From NCBI RefSeq assembly GCF_949628215.1, contig NC_134279.1, positions 64,897,766 through 64,961,765 of the forward strand: a stretch of 64,000 nt of DNA, in the 5' to 3' direction. Of the stretch, positions 1-12,500 are shown piece by piece (the first letter of the stretch is position 1; every line of letters starts with the position of its first letter). The notes below the pieces were generated by a model. The model did not search any database. It saw nothing but the letters and a program-made list of their open reading frames with translations, and was not told where the DNA came from. The DNA is from Phalacrocorax aristotelis. Its lineage: Eukaryota > Chordata > Aves > Suliformes > Phalacrocoracidae. A program made the translations under genes and the position numbers.

Positions 1-3000
1 GTCATCAACATGTCTGTAACTCCTGCTCCATTGGCTGTGGGTACACCTCTGAGCCCAGATGTGCTTCTTATCATCTGCCCCTTTTGCTTTTTTGACTACC
101 ACCCAGGCCCGGCTCAGTCCTGTAGGATATTGTCTGAGCTACCGTCCCATGCCAGTGTGGGACTCAGCTGCTGCTTGCCTCTGGCCAGTGTAGACTTTTT
201 TATTTTCTTTAACTATCATATTAGCCTTTTCCCTTTTGTTTTTCCCTGGGAATTTTCTGCCTGAGTTCGAGGTACTGTGCAGGGAAGAGAAAGAGAATGT
301 CTTGCTTCAGGCGCCATTACGCAGCCAATAAAATCGGGACTTTTCTAGAGTTAATGTTCTGTAAAATCTGAGGTGATAAGATTTGGGAGTGAAGGAAATT
401 CTTCAAAGTATTCATGTTAAGGAAGTTTAACTTCTGAACCATTTGAATTGCTTAAGCATCAGACAGCTTTTCTTTCATATGCATTGTTCACACAACAGTG
501 CAAATCCCCATCTATCTAGTTAGACATAATCACTACCATCTTGGAAAACCATCGCCTTCTTTTCAGCCATAAGCACTGATGTGTTAGTAATGAAGTAGTT
601 AAGTTTTTCTTTTCCCTACTGGTTTCCCCCCACAACTCTGTGTGTTTGGATCCTACTTACATGATAACATCTATTATTTAACAAAATATAACAAGGAGTA
701 GAAGGAAAACTATTTTATTTCAATTTCTATTAGCGCATTATTGCTTGGAAGCCTGTAAGCTCATTAATACTGAGTAATGTGCCTAACTGATGGCAATCTT
801 TTGAAAAGGATCTGAAATGACAGTTACACATTTTAGCAAAATTCTTAATGGAAGGTTGTATGAAAACTATATTTATCTCTTCCTCTTCCATCTAAATATA
901 TATTTCTATAGCTTTATTTTTATCTTATTGAAAATTCACATCAGATATATAGAAAGCCAAGACTTTTCAAAATTATATTAAAAATTTACTTGGAGGCCAA
1001 ACACTGAAAAAGTGGGTATGGAATTGCATGATAAAAAGAAACCTCACACAACATATTTTACATATTTTTGAGCTGCGTACATTGCTTTCTAAAATTTAGC
1101 GATGGGACAGTATTTCAAAGTCAGTGTTCTCTCTACAGTTATAGACGAGAACAGCAGAAGAGGACTGAGATCCCTGTATGAGTCTGCTGAACCCACACAT
1201 TAGGGGTTATTTTTATCTTCACTCAAGGCAAAGAAAATAATGAAAATCAAGCATGAAAATCTTCCAGGCCTGACTGTTCTTTCCGCAGAAGTGCATCTGG
1301 TGATATTTCAAATTTTAATATACAAAATTTCAGCGTCTAATTCTGGCTTAATTTCGGATTAATTGATAACCAAATCCAGAGGCTTCTAAATAAACAGCTT
1401 TGAGACGATTGTCCTTTTAAGCATTTCCAAAAAGTTTTCCATAAGAGGTATACACAATAAGCCAACTAATGTTTGGTATTCTGCCAAAGCATTCTTGAAA
1501 TATGTCTACTGAAAGGAACAACCAGGTAAAGGGAAATAGCATTTCTCCTCAGACTCCCAACTGAATCTAAAAACTGTATTTTCCCCAGTTATAGTACTGA
1601 CACTGAAGATCTCTGACCCTTGACTGCAGTAGACTGCGGAGAGGGGCTTGCAGAGAACACCTCTGTGTCTGAGAACAAATGGAGGATGTCCAACATGACA
1701 AACGTCAGCCAAGCATCTGGGAATACCTGTGTTTGTCACGAGCAATAGCAGAGCTTGGGGTAACTCAGTGAACTGTCTGACTGAGGCAGGGATATAATGC
1801 TACAGCCTTCAGCTGTGTAAGAAGTAGATGTTGTAGAAAGGTGACTCTGAGCCTGCTTGGATTTAGTGGTTACCAACAGCAAGCCAGCATGTGCCAGCAG
1901 TTATCATCACCTCCTTGTACTTGGAAGAGCAAATAACCACAGTGTTGCAGACATAGCTGAGGGCAACCAAATGCTTCCTCATCCTTGACAATGCTGTAGC
2001 AAAGAAAACATAACTGATGATGTCCCAATCCATTAAAGGAAGAGATGAAATGTGGTAGGCAGAAGACTCTGTGGCAGTGAGAAAAAAAAAAAAAAGAGAT
2101 GATATGAAGGTAGTGGCAGCATGGGAGTCCCTTGAGAGAAGAATTAGGAAGCAATCATTTCAGTGAAGGTGATGATAGCCCAGAAAAATGTACAGGGATG
2201 TGAAATCTGAACTGGTAAAAGCAAAGGACAGGAGTAAGCAAATAAAAGAATCAGAATGAAAGACAGACAAAAATCACTTAAAAGCTCCTATTTATCTCTG
2301 TGTCCTGAGGACATGTGATTCTGTGATTCTGTGATTTGAAGTGCTGCCAAAGCTACCTTGTTTACACATAAAGTTTGATAAGAATTTCTTTGCCTTCCCC
2401 TCTTTCCCACACCCTTCTTCTTAATGTCTTGGATACAAGACGTTAGTAATTAGTAGACTAGAAAGAAAACAGGAAAAATTAGTTTTTAAAACTGAATGTA
2501 TGGGTGGCAACTTTTATGAAGGGAAGGGTAACAAGAGAAAAGGACAAAGTACATTTGTTTGCAATCTGGAAGCAAAGTACATTCAAAAAAGTTCAAGTTA
2601 CATGCCTCACCTCAAGTAAAGCATTACCAGCACCAACAAGATTACCAACACTGGTGGAGACTGAGGGAAAGAAAATGTGGCTTTTTTCAATTCAGAAAAA
2701 GAAGCAAAAATTGCAGAAAGAGGTAATATTTTAGAGTTGCTGCTACCTCAGCTATAGCCAGGAAGTTTTGGGGACAGCTTGCTTCCTTTTTTGCAGCTAT
2801 ATCAGCTACTATGATTATTACCTCCCTCTACAAATGTTGTCTTTCTTGAAGCAGCTTACTTTGCCGCCTTCCACTCCCTTCCTAGTGCACTTCCTCCAGC
2901 TCTGGCACTCTTTTAGCCCTTCCCTGAATTGATTCAACCCAATAACCTGGCAGAAAACTAAACTCGAAAAAAGGTTAGCTTAGTTGTTGAGCTGAATCAG

Positions 3001-5550
3001 TTTATTGAACAATCAGATGACTACCATAGGTGGAGCAAGAGCGAGGACATATAACCTAAAGGTAGAGGGGTTGCTGGAAAGCTAGGAGGAACAGGACTTC
3101 CTGGTTTTTGAAGCAGACTTACAATGTAACTTTATCCTTATATCCTTAGACCACTACCATAAAGGTAGTGATCGAATAAACTTGGCAAAGGTATATCGCA
3201 GTTCGAAAAAAAAAACAACCACACATGAAATTCGTTAAGTGACCCCTGTGGTATATATGTTTTGGATTAAGAGCTTTCCTGAGTCAACGTAAGAAAATAC
3301 ATTTTCAAAACTTTGGCACAGAATTGAAGTTGCAGTAATTTGCATGAAAGAGGAAAGATGAGGGTAAAAGCATAGGCCTTCAAGAAGAGCCTTTTGCTTG
3401 AAGGCTTCAAGCTTTTTGAAAACAGGTGAGGAACAATATGACCTGGAATTAGATTCACTGCAGAAGCAGACAAACTAAGAGAATTTAAATCAACATAGAA
3501 CAACACTTCAAGGTTTCAATACTAGCAGTTTAAAGAGATGCACCATTTAAAATTGTAGGAGCTTTGCAACTGGGATCCATAGTTAGAGATCTTAGTATGA
3601 GTAGTCTCAGTGGAGTGGAAAGAACAGAGTAGATAGTTCAGAAACATCAAGGGCAAGTAGCACACTTGAACCTATAAACTAGAAGGAAAGGAATTGGACG
3701 TGACATTAAGATGAAAAGGAGTGCAAGAAATTTGTCTCTCCAGGATTATTGGAAAATTCAGAGTCTATGATCACAGCCACAAGAAGCAACAGCTGGCCAC
3801 TTCCATCATCTTTTTTAGATTATGTGACCATGGGGATCATCTCACTGATACAACTGGAGACTGATGGGGTTACAACATATGCATCACCACAAATGCAAGA
3901 CAAGGGAGAGGAGCAAGAGGCTTCAGAAAAACATGGGAATGTTCCCTTCAGTAGCACTGAAGTGCAATCTCGATTAGCTGTGCTGAAACTGTGGTGACAC
4001 CAAGCAAAAATTCTAGTGGGATCTAGAAGGTTTAAACTGGCATAAACTGGTCCCACTGCCAGAAGAGGCAGCTGTATGTCTTATCTCCACATTGATCCTT
4101 AACCCAGCACAAACTTCTTATGTAACTGTGCAGTGAATCGGATCATGTTATTGATTTGGCTGAAGGTTATGGGAAGAAAGTTGCAAAGGGGAAGAACTGT
4201 TTAACCCAACACTGCATCTGAGGGAAAAAGTATGTTGGGACATGGTTTCATATAGTCAATCCAGCTTTAAAACTCCTGGTGCCTGAATAAAAATGATGGG
4301 GCTCCATTACACAAAGCACTGATCCAATACAAATTCAATCTGCAGTTTGAATGTGTTTAAAACAAAGCCCAAAATGGCGGAATTAGCTTTACACTGGTAT
4401 GTTAATTAGATGTGTCTTCTCTTACAGTTGGCACAACAGCAGCATACAAGTACAAAGGCATTGCCAACTTTGTGTTTTGTGTCCTGACCTAATTTAGTTC
4501 AAGTGTAATAGTGGCCTTGCATCCCACCCAGGTCAGGTTGGTCCTGCTGAGTGACTCCGTGGCACGCAACCTATTATTAAAGTTCAAGGACCTGTGTCCT
4601 CTTGGCATTCAGGTCAACAATGTCAGTACATGGGACAGGTTCCATCTTCATTTGTAAGAGGCCATACAATCAAGGAGAGAAAACATGATGGTTCGTAAAG
4701 GGTATCTACAGCATGCCCAGGTAATTGTGGTGTTATTCCTGTAACTTTATGCCACTTGCTGCAATCCACAATTCCTATTTTGCGCCTGCATCTTTCATTA
4801 AGTTATATTTAAAACTGGGTCACAACCTGAGTGCTCAGCATTTTTCAAGGGAATCTTAGGTTAAAGATTTCGTAAGACTCATTTTGGCAGCTGTTATTGC
4901 CAATGCCTGAAGTTGCATTTCTGTGTAATAACAGGTATTTTGCAGGGTGTTATTTGCCAGTGCTCTTCTGTAAGGATGGGTCATTGTGAGCTCTTGGTTA
5001 GGGACCAGAACTTCGTATGGGTTCTGCAAAGTGTCTCTTAAAATTTTTACAGTAGGTGCTGCCAGTTCTTGTAATTTGATTGCAAGTTAGTTTATTATCC
5101 TCACACCTACCGGAGGCAAAGAACGTATTGAGAATTTCAGCTGTCATTGGCACAGAGGCATTTGTGCCTGGCTGTCGTGGCTGCAGATAAATGTGAGAGC
5201 ATCACCCTAACTACACCCAGAAAAGCAGTCCCAAGCGTGCAATGACAAGACATGTTGTAGGTAGGTGTGGGTTTGGTGTTTTTTTGTTTCGTTTTTTTAT
5301 ATTTGAGATAACTTTTTCCATCCTTTGGCTTTTTGGCTGTCAAGTGGGAATAACAGGGCTACCTCACTTTACAGGGATAATTTGAGGACAAATACGTAAC
5401 AAGCACAAGACACTTGGTGCTGAGAGTACTGAAAGCCATTCACCACCTTGGCAGGGGATTATCCTTTCTCCATGAAGCACGGCGGCAGCAGTCCCTCCCG
5501 CAAGAGCAAGGGTTCGGGGCTATGGGCAAGAGGAAAGGCATGGAAGTTGA
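1..5550. other. Upstream intergenic region, no gene supported
   Basis: This is A/T-rich sequence with only short open frames in all six frames. None shows a recognisable domain or plausible splice pattern. A possible CR1 3' tail (repeated ATTCTGTG) lies near 2318-2338. A small perfect hairpin (ACTACC, 4-nt loop, GGTAGT) lies near 3150. An AATAAA at about 327 has no identifiable gene before it. A divergent non-coding transcript from the CpG island is possible but cannot be shown. Confidence 0.5.
2285..2345 (+). repeat. Possible CR1 LINE 3' tail remnant
   Basis: Near 2318 there are about two and a half copies of the 8-bp unit ATTCTGTG, the terminal repeat of avian CR1 elements, preceded by a short stretch resembling the CR1 3' UTR. 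The orientation would be +. The body upstream is too diverged to delimit, so this could also be a chance short tandem repeat. Confidence 0.35.
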
Positions 5551-6127
5551 GAAGGAAACCAAACGGCTCCGCCCGGTTCCTGCGAAGGGGACAGGGCCCA
5601 CGAGGCGTCAAAGCGACCCTCAGCTCCACAGAACGCTGCGGGGCCCAAAGACACCCGCCATCGGGGCACAGGCAACGCCCCGGTTAAAGAGCTCTCGCTG
5701 GAGGAGGCCGGGGCAGGAAGGCCCGACAGCTCGCAGGGGAGCGGCGCGACCAAGGGCAGGCCCAGCGCTGCCGACGACCCTGCCCAGGGAGCTGCGGCGG
5801 AGGGCCAGTGCCGGGACTCCCCCCCGGAGGGGCGCTTCTCCACCCCAGGAGCCCTCGTCCCCCTCCAGCCGGGGAGCGGTACCCTCTGCCCAGCCCCTCA
5901 CCGGTCGCGCGCAGGCGCAGTGGCGGCCGCCGCCACCCCGGCGCTTGCGCAGAGGGGCCGAGGCCCGGCGGGTGCGGCGGCCGCCGCGGGGCTCCCGGCA
6001 CCGGCGGAAGGCGGCGCTGCTGCCGCCGTTGCGCGGTGCCCGCCCGGCCCCGACACAAAGACGAGGGCGGCTGTGGCGGCCGCGGCTCCCGCCTGCCGCC
6101 CGCAGCCCACCGTCCCTGCGGCACCGC

Positions 6128-6175
6128 ATGGCGGCAGCGCTGCGGCCGCGCCTGGCGCCGTCCCCGCGGAGCTAG
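6128..6175 (+). other. Possible short upstream ORF (15 codons) before ADGRA3 start
   Basis: An ATG at 6128 opens a 15-codon frame ending at TAG 6173-6175, 136 nt before the ADGRA3 ATG. It is a uORF only if transcription starts upstream of 6128, which is unknown. The peptide is Ala/Arg/Pro-rich and unrecognised. Confidence 0.25.
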
Positions 6176-6199
6176 GCCAGGGCGAAGCGCGGCCGCTCT

Positions 6200-6227
6200 C
6201 CCCTCCCCTCCCCTCCCCTTCCCGCCC
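6200..6227 (-). promoter_or_regulatory. G-quadruplex-capable GC box tract in the promoter
   Basis: The + strand has four CCCC runs separated by single T (6200-6218), then two CCC runs (6221-6223, 6225-6227). On the - strand this is four GGGG runs with one-base loops, the pattern expected to form a very stable parallel quadruplex. The same sequence is a likely Sp1/KLF/MAZ-type binding tract. It lies about 85-112 bp upstream of the start codon, either in the core promoter or the 5' UTR template. Confidence 0.5.
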
Positions 6228-6311
6228 GTTCCTCTCCCGCCCGGCCCGGCCGACCCCGTCCATCCCCGCCGCCTGCGGGAGGAGCAGAGCGGGGCCCTGC
6301 ACGGCCCCGCC

Positions 6312-6580
6312 ATGCTGTCCCCGGGCCGCCGCGCTCTCTGCCGCCCGCCGCGCCGCCGCCGCCGCCGCCCGGCGGGGCTCCTGCCCGCGCTCCTGCTCCT
6401 GACGGCGCTGGGGGGCGGCGGCGCCGCGCTGCCCCCGGGCTGTAAGTACGACGGGCGCCCCAAGAACGTCGGCAAAGTGGTGGCGGCCGGCGGCCCGCTG
6501 GAGGTGAAGGTAGTTTGCAGCAACCTGGAGCTTGCTCAGGTCCTGCCTGCCGAGGCGCTGCCTAACCGGACGGTCACCCT
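6312..6580 (+). CDS. ADGRA3: ADGRA3 coding exon 1: signal peptide and LRR N-cap
   Basis: Encodes residues 1-90 and ends in phase 2 before donor GTGAGT. The start ATG is the first in-frame ATG in a frame that stays open upstream to about 5,808 (that upstream opening begins with GTG). It has G at -3 and is followed directly by a signal peptide: an Arg-rich n-region including six consecutive CGC codons (Arg14-19), a hydrophobic core of about [13 protein letters not shown], and a small-residue cleavage zone near residues 36-39. Cys44 and Cys69 form a minimal LRR N-terminal cap. The segment NRTVTL (85-90) starts the first repeat and carries an N-glycosylation sequon. This is the least conserved exon, as expected for a signal-peptide exon. 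Confidence 0.95.
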
Positions 6581-9500
6581 GTGAGTACCGTTCCAGGGGG
6601 GGGACCTTGGTGCGACCGTCGCGGGGGGAGGGGGCGCCGGCCTGAGGTAAAATGGGGTCAGCGCGGGGTTGAGGGGCGCTCGACCCCATCTGCTGCCGGG
6701 GAAAGCCCCAGGAGCGGAGATTTTTTTAAAATGTGCTTTTCACATTTTCTCATAGCTTTCCCGGGATGTTGATTTCTGGGGAGGGGGGAGCGTCCTGTTA
6801 CTGGCGGGGACCGCGCCGCCCGCCCCACGGAGCAGCATCCCCACACCCCTCGCCTTGCTCCCCCTTCCCTCTTGGGGCTGCACTCCATCGGAGGGGTCAG
6901 GCTGATCAGAAAGCTTAGGTGTTACTTTATTAAAAGAAATTCAACATTTTTTTTTGTTTTGGTAAACTTCCCTGAATTTATTTTTTTTTATCTCAGGAGA
7001 AACCCGGCTTCGGAGTACCGTGCTTTGAGGTAGTTTTAACAACCGAGCGCTAATAGAGAGCATGAGCCGCTCAGTGTGCGGTAGGCTAGGTGGGCCTGAA
7101 ATTTTGCGGTAGCAAACAGCTCCTGATAAAACCAGCCAAAGGGGCTTATTTTATTTCTTCTTTGGAAAAAAGGTCAGTTTACTTCTACATGGTAGTAGGC
7201 GTACTCTTTCTATGTGGAAACAATCCTAGCTCATCCATTTGAATAGCAAGTTTCAAACAGGATGTGCAACTTATTCCAAAGAAAGAAATTTTCTTAGACA
7301 TGAGTGTGCACATGTAAAGAAAGGATTTGATAGAGTGACCAGTTAATGTATCAGGAAGAAAAATAGGTTACAGAGAAGTTCATATAATCATAGAATGGTT
7401 TGGGTTGGAATGGACTTTTAAAGGTCATCAAGTCCGGTCTCCCAGCCAAGAGCAGGGACATCAGTAGCACTGGATTTCATTGGTGGGTGGTCCTGAAAGT
7501 GGAACCCTGTGCCTTCTTTAGAGACCCTCAAAGTACCTGTGCTGCTGTGGGAAGACTTAAGTGCAACCAAGTAGTATGCAAGAAAATGGATGAGAAGAAA
7601 CTGAATTATGGGGTCTAGCTTAACATATTTATCTACATAACTGGAAATCATAGGTTTGAAAGGTCCACCAATAATCCAAGTTTAATAAGCACAGAATGTA
7701 TATAGTTCTGTCACAAGAACAACAGTCTGCTGCTTTTGTGGACTTTGACAGCACTGAAACACTATGGAAGTGCTTCCTTCAGGAAGTCTTAGTGAGGTGT
7801 GGACCTGATCAGTGGAAAATGCATGGATCTGGACCTGTGAGAAAAGGGAAAGCCAAAAAAAGGGAGGTGATCAAGGCTGAAGTAGTTGTTCTTGCTTGGC
7901 AATCTGCAGTGGTTCAGAGGATATTTCTAAATGACCTGTGAGAAGTGACCAGAAGTATTGATATGTCAAGTTTCTGAAGTAGAAAAGAAAGCCAAAAGTA
8001 GAAGGTGGTGGCTGTTTGATCAACAAATCGATTTTAATCTTTGTTAGCCTCCAATGCTTTGCAGCTGATTAACTGTTAAAAATACAGTATTATCCATTAA
8101 AATCTTGATGAAAGTAGATGTTAGTATGGTTGGTATGCTGAAGTTGGCTGTGGGGTTGTTTGGTTCAAAAAACTTGGAGTTACCGTTCTGATTGCTGTGA
8201 AAGACAAGCAGATATCAAACGCAGCAGCCTTACTGTGAATGGACCTTTGTTCATAATTACGGTGAAAGAAGAATTTGGAAGAATGATTCATCTTTTATCT
8301 TGATTTTCATACTCCTTCATTATCTAGAGTGTATCTAGAGCATATATCTACATACACTAATTAGTTGCTTTCAGTTTTAACTGGCCTTTGAAGTTCATGA
8401 TAACTTCTGAAACATTTATTTTTCACTTTTAAACTTTTTAACAGAAATTACAAGAAACTGATTTTTTCATTGTTACTTGTAGTAAGTATTGTAACTCTGT
8501 TGTTACGATTAATATGGCACACATTTTGAAATTTTAGTTAAATATAAGGCAAAGATTATTAAACCCAATGCTCCTGCTTTTTCTAAGAGAGTCGACACAA
8601 TAACTGTTGTGGTTCAGGATCTTTCAAGTTTGTTGACTGTTGAGGCATGGCTTTCCATACCTGAGAGAGGTTTTGCTTTTTACTGAATCCATGTTAACCA
8701 GGTTAGAAAGTTTTGGTCATTTATGGGGTGTGTTGCTAAGTGCCATTTCACTAACACGTTGACTAGTAGTGGCTGGGTTAATTGTTATCTAATCTTTTGC
8801 CAAAAATTACTTTTATTCCCCAAGCTGATTCTTAGAATTGCAGCATGGGGTGTATAGTGGAAGGTTGTCTGATTAGAGTCAAACTGCCCTGAGTTATCTA
8901 GAATCTTGTGGGATTCTTCTATTAAGATAAGTACTAGTTCTATTATAGCTTTTTGGATTATTGGATCACTGAAGAGATAAGTAGCTGGAAGTAGATCAGC
9001 TGCATTTTAATTCAGTTAATTTTCTTTTATGTTGACTCTTATTTTGTACAAACTGCTTTTAAATATGAGGACCTACATAGTTTTATATAACTTATTGGTT
9101 TTTAGTGAGCTAGGAATGACTCAGATGAAGTGATTATATTCATTTTAGAAATCCTGATTCCATCCTTATCACTCATCAAACTCTTAAACTGTCAGATCAG
9201 TTGCTGCGCATTTAGCATTTATGTTTTTTTCCCCAGTGAAATATTTTTGAGGACAAAGTCTCTAAAAAGTGAGGAAATAAGAGAAATTGTGGGAATTAGG
9301 ATAAATGTGTAGCATCTGAGGATGCTGGCCACGTTCTTTCATTCTTGCACACCATTGTAGTCAGTGGGTAACAATGATATTGATAAGGTGGGCAAGGTCA
9401 CTTAATTTACAAAAGCCTTGGCCTTTGTTTGCCACAAAACATTTTATTGTCCTATTAATTTAGGTCAGTATTTAGAATCTTTAGTTACAATTCAGAAAAA

Positions 9501-12500
9501 AAATACACTAACTTGATTTCAGTTGATAAGAGACTAAGTTTATTTCAGGATTGAGGAAGGAAAGCAAACACTGGAAGAGTATTAAAGTAGAGAGAGATGT
9601 CCATGGGAGAACAAGTAACATTTAGGATTTCTGGCAGTACTGTAAACTGAGATTTCTTTAGAATCGAGGTATAATTAGCTGGTGCTTTACTGAGCAGTTA
9701 GGTCAAATTCCAAGGTGAATTCAAGTTTAGTTATAGCTAAGAAAGGGACTTTTTCATAGCCTTATATAATATGAGCTGATTGGGATGTGCAAATGGAGGG
9801 TGTATCTACGTGAACACCATAGATGGCTTTGACCTTTGTAGTTTAACCAGACAGATGAGATGCTTTTGGTGTGAAGATAACGTAACTGGGTGAATGTAGT
9901 TCCGTGCTTTGTCTGACATGCTGTTTCAGTAGATACGGAAGCCGTTGCCATGATTCACATTTAAGTAAGGAATGCACTGTACTCTTGTAATAGAAGTCTG
10001 AGATAAGATACCCATTGCTGTTGTTTCTTTGATGCAAGCTCAAATGATGATGTCATAACCCACTGGATATTAGACATTACTTTTGCTCTTTGGAAGAGAA
10101 TGAGTAATCCCACTCAAGGCAAGCCCATGAAGTTGCAGTCCTTGTTATCTGTTCATAATTTTAGTTGCCTGATGCGCACAAGTCATTCTAGAGGAATAGG
10201 AATCTAAATAAACAATGGGAAAGCATATATATTCAGTAAAGAATTGTGTTTCAGCATCAGGAGCCTTTCTGGTCTGCAAACAACTTTGCCTACCCACATA
10301 CCCTGATAGGAACATATGAGTATCAGTGTTTGCACTTACGAGTGTTAGAATTTACAAGGCAGAGCATTAGTGTGGATTTGTGTTCAGAACTGTTCAAAGA
10401 TATGTTTGACTGGGTTGTTGTTGAGAAGCATCTTAAAATGTCACAGTTTTTGTCCAGCTCCTAATTACAATCATGTCAAACTACATCCATTAAGCAGCTG
10501 AAAGGTATATTTATTTGGACCTGCGCAACCTTTCCATTTGTAATACAAATTACTAAATTCCAAAAGTTTCAAAGCAAAAGCTCACTGATAATGCAAGGAG
10601 TCAGTGTGTGATTACATTGTAATTACATGAATTACATGTGATTACATGAGTAATTTTTTCCTTCTTACAGAAAAAGGACTCTTCAGGTTTTAAAAATAAA
10701 GCAAATAGATATCAAGTAGTGACTTATATTTATGATTTTTAATATTCTTTTCTTTTTGAGGCATGAGCTGATGCTTTGCTAAACTGTTTTTGTTTCCTTC
10801 GTTTTACCTAGTTGGGCCTTTCTCTATTATGTGTTTTGAAAAGTGTCCTGTACCAAAATGTTGACAAACAGAAAGTATAGGCATAGTAAATGTCTTCTGT
10901 GGAAGTTTGTCTCTTCTTCTAAAGTACAATTCCATTATTAACTCAAAGGTACTCTTGACAGCTAATCCCTTTTTTGTTAGAATAGTCTATTTTAGACTGT
11001 TGTAAGTGCTCAGCACTAATAACTTGGGCAGTGATAACATTTTTTTGAAGACGCAAAGGGCTAATAACTCCTATTAAAACTTATCTTAAAATTTTCTTTG
11101 GTCAGTGGATACATAGACTATGCAAAATACATTTTTCTCATGAACACATGGCAGTACAGAGACAGTACTTGAAAATTCTCGTATCCACAATTAAGTAATT
11201 TGCAAGTACTTGTGCATGCCCTTTTGCCAGTGGCATCCGATTACTAAAGATCATTAGTGATGTTTCATTTTCTGGTATACTTGTATTCTAGTAGACCTAT
11301 TCCGTATACATCTACCAGATTTTGCATGTGTCTCTTACCTTGTTGAGAAGATAGCAGTCCATGTTCAAACCCAGATTCATGCTTTGCTGTATGCCTTATT
11401 CCAACACTGATTAATTATTGTGGGGTTATTACTATAGGGTATTGAATACATACAGTATTCAATTATGATTGTGTACGCTTTTGTGTATATTTGAGTGTTG
11501 CAGTAAAATTCTGAGGTCAGAATTAGAACAGCGTTTTCTTCTAAGTTACAATATTTTGTTTTACCTAAATAACTATTCAGCTTCAGAAGACATCATGTTA
11601 CATTGTTAGTACATATCCACTGGGACACCCAATCTAGTGTGAATAGGTTGTAATTGGTAATAGTCATCATGCAATAATGATTGTATCAATGCACACTGAT
11701 TTTTAAAAAAATTATTCTTCTGTATAAGTGTTTTCAATTGTTGTAGGTGCCTTTCACAATTAGATTATTGTACTTTTGATTAAATAGGTGAGGTAATTAG
11801 AAACATGGCTTCTGTACCATAGATATAGCTGTAGGCAGTTGTTACAAGCCTGGGGCTCAATTTTTGAGTGAGGGCTATGTATTGATTCCTGCTGAGTTAA
11901 AAATAAGAGAGGAGAACAGATAAGTTCAGCAAAATTCTGGAGAGCAAATTTAAATTTTTGTAATGAGGAAAAATAATTTTTTTTAATTCTGTGAGCCACA
12001 GTCTTAATGTAAAATTGCCTAATACCTTTAGTCCCATGAGGACATCCACATAAGCAACGCCCGTTATGTGTTCATCAGCCCTTCAGTGAGTGTTGAATGT
12101 TCAATGCCTTATGCTGTATCTAGCCTCAGGAAGAGAGATTTCCATCTTCAGGACTACTTTTTTTCTTTTATTGTTGTCTTTTATTGGTCAGGAGTGCTCC
12201 TGTTTTTGTTTCAGTTTAGCAAAAATGCAAAAATATTAAAATTTAGGTTAATGCTAGGAGTTGGAGAACTAGAATTTTGTGCAGCAGTGATGAAGAATGA
12301 ATAACTACATGTGTCTCATTGCTTTTTGCTTGCAGTTTGCTCATGTTTCAGAGGTTATTTTTGTAATTGCAAACAAGTATGGAGCTGCAAGATTAGATTT
12401 TTTAGAATTTAATGGTTCCCATATGTACTTTGCATGGGTCAGATATGTTGCAGGTTTATGGATTTGTGATTACTGCTTTATTTAGTCTTTATCTTCACCA

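Larger units (their letters stand above)
5550..6700 (+). promoter_or_regulatory. CpG island promoter of ADGRA3
   Basis: Base composition switches abruptly from A/T-rich to very G+C-rich with dense CG dinucleotides from about 5,550, and returns to ordinary sequence soon after exon 1. The island surrounds the ATG at 6312 and contains several CCGCCC/GGGCGG-type boxes. No TATA box is evident upstream of the ATG, as expected for a dispersed-start CpG promoter. The exact transcription start cannot be read from sequence. Birds often have extremely GC-rich first exons, and this fits. Long Arg/Pro/Ala-rich open frames on both strands here are composition artefacts. Confidence 0.7.

Noticed and set aside
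3120..3215. Possible tRNA-derived SINE suggested by an AGTTCGA box and a following A-run
   Set aside because: No A-box at the right spacing and no cloverleaf could be drawn; only a small hairpin is real.
5414..6689. Several overlapping long open frames on both strands (up to about 280 codons) in the CpG island
   Set aside because: They are Arg/Pro/Ala/Gly-rich on every strand and frame, which follows from very high G+C with few stop codons. Only the frame that begins at 6312 and joins downstream exons is supported.
7645..7690. Possible second CR1 3' end near the 7.4-kb copy
   Set aside because: Only a loose resemblance to the AATCATAGGTTTGAAAGG-type stretch; could be chance or part of the same decayed insertion.
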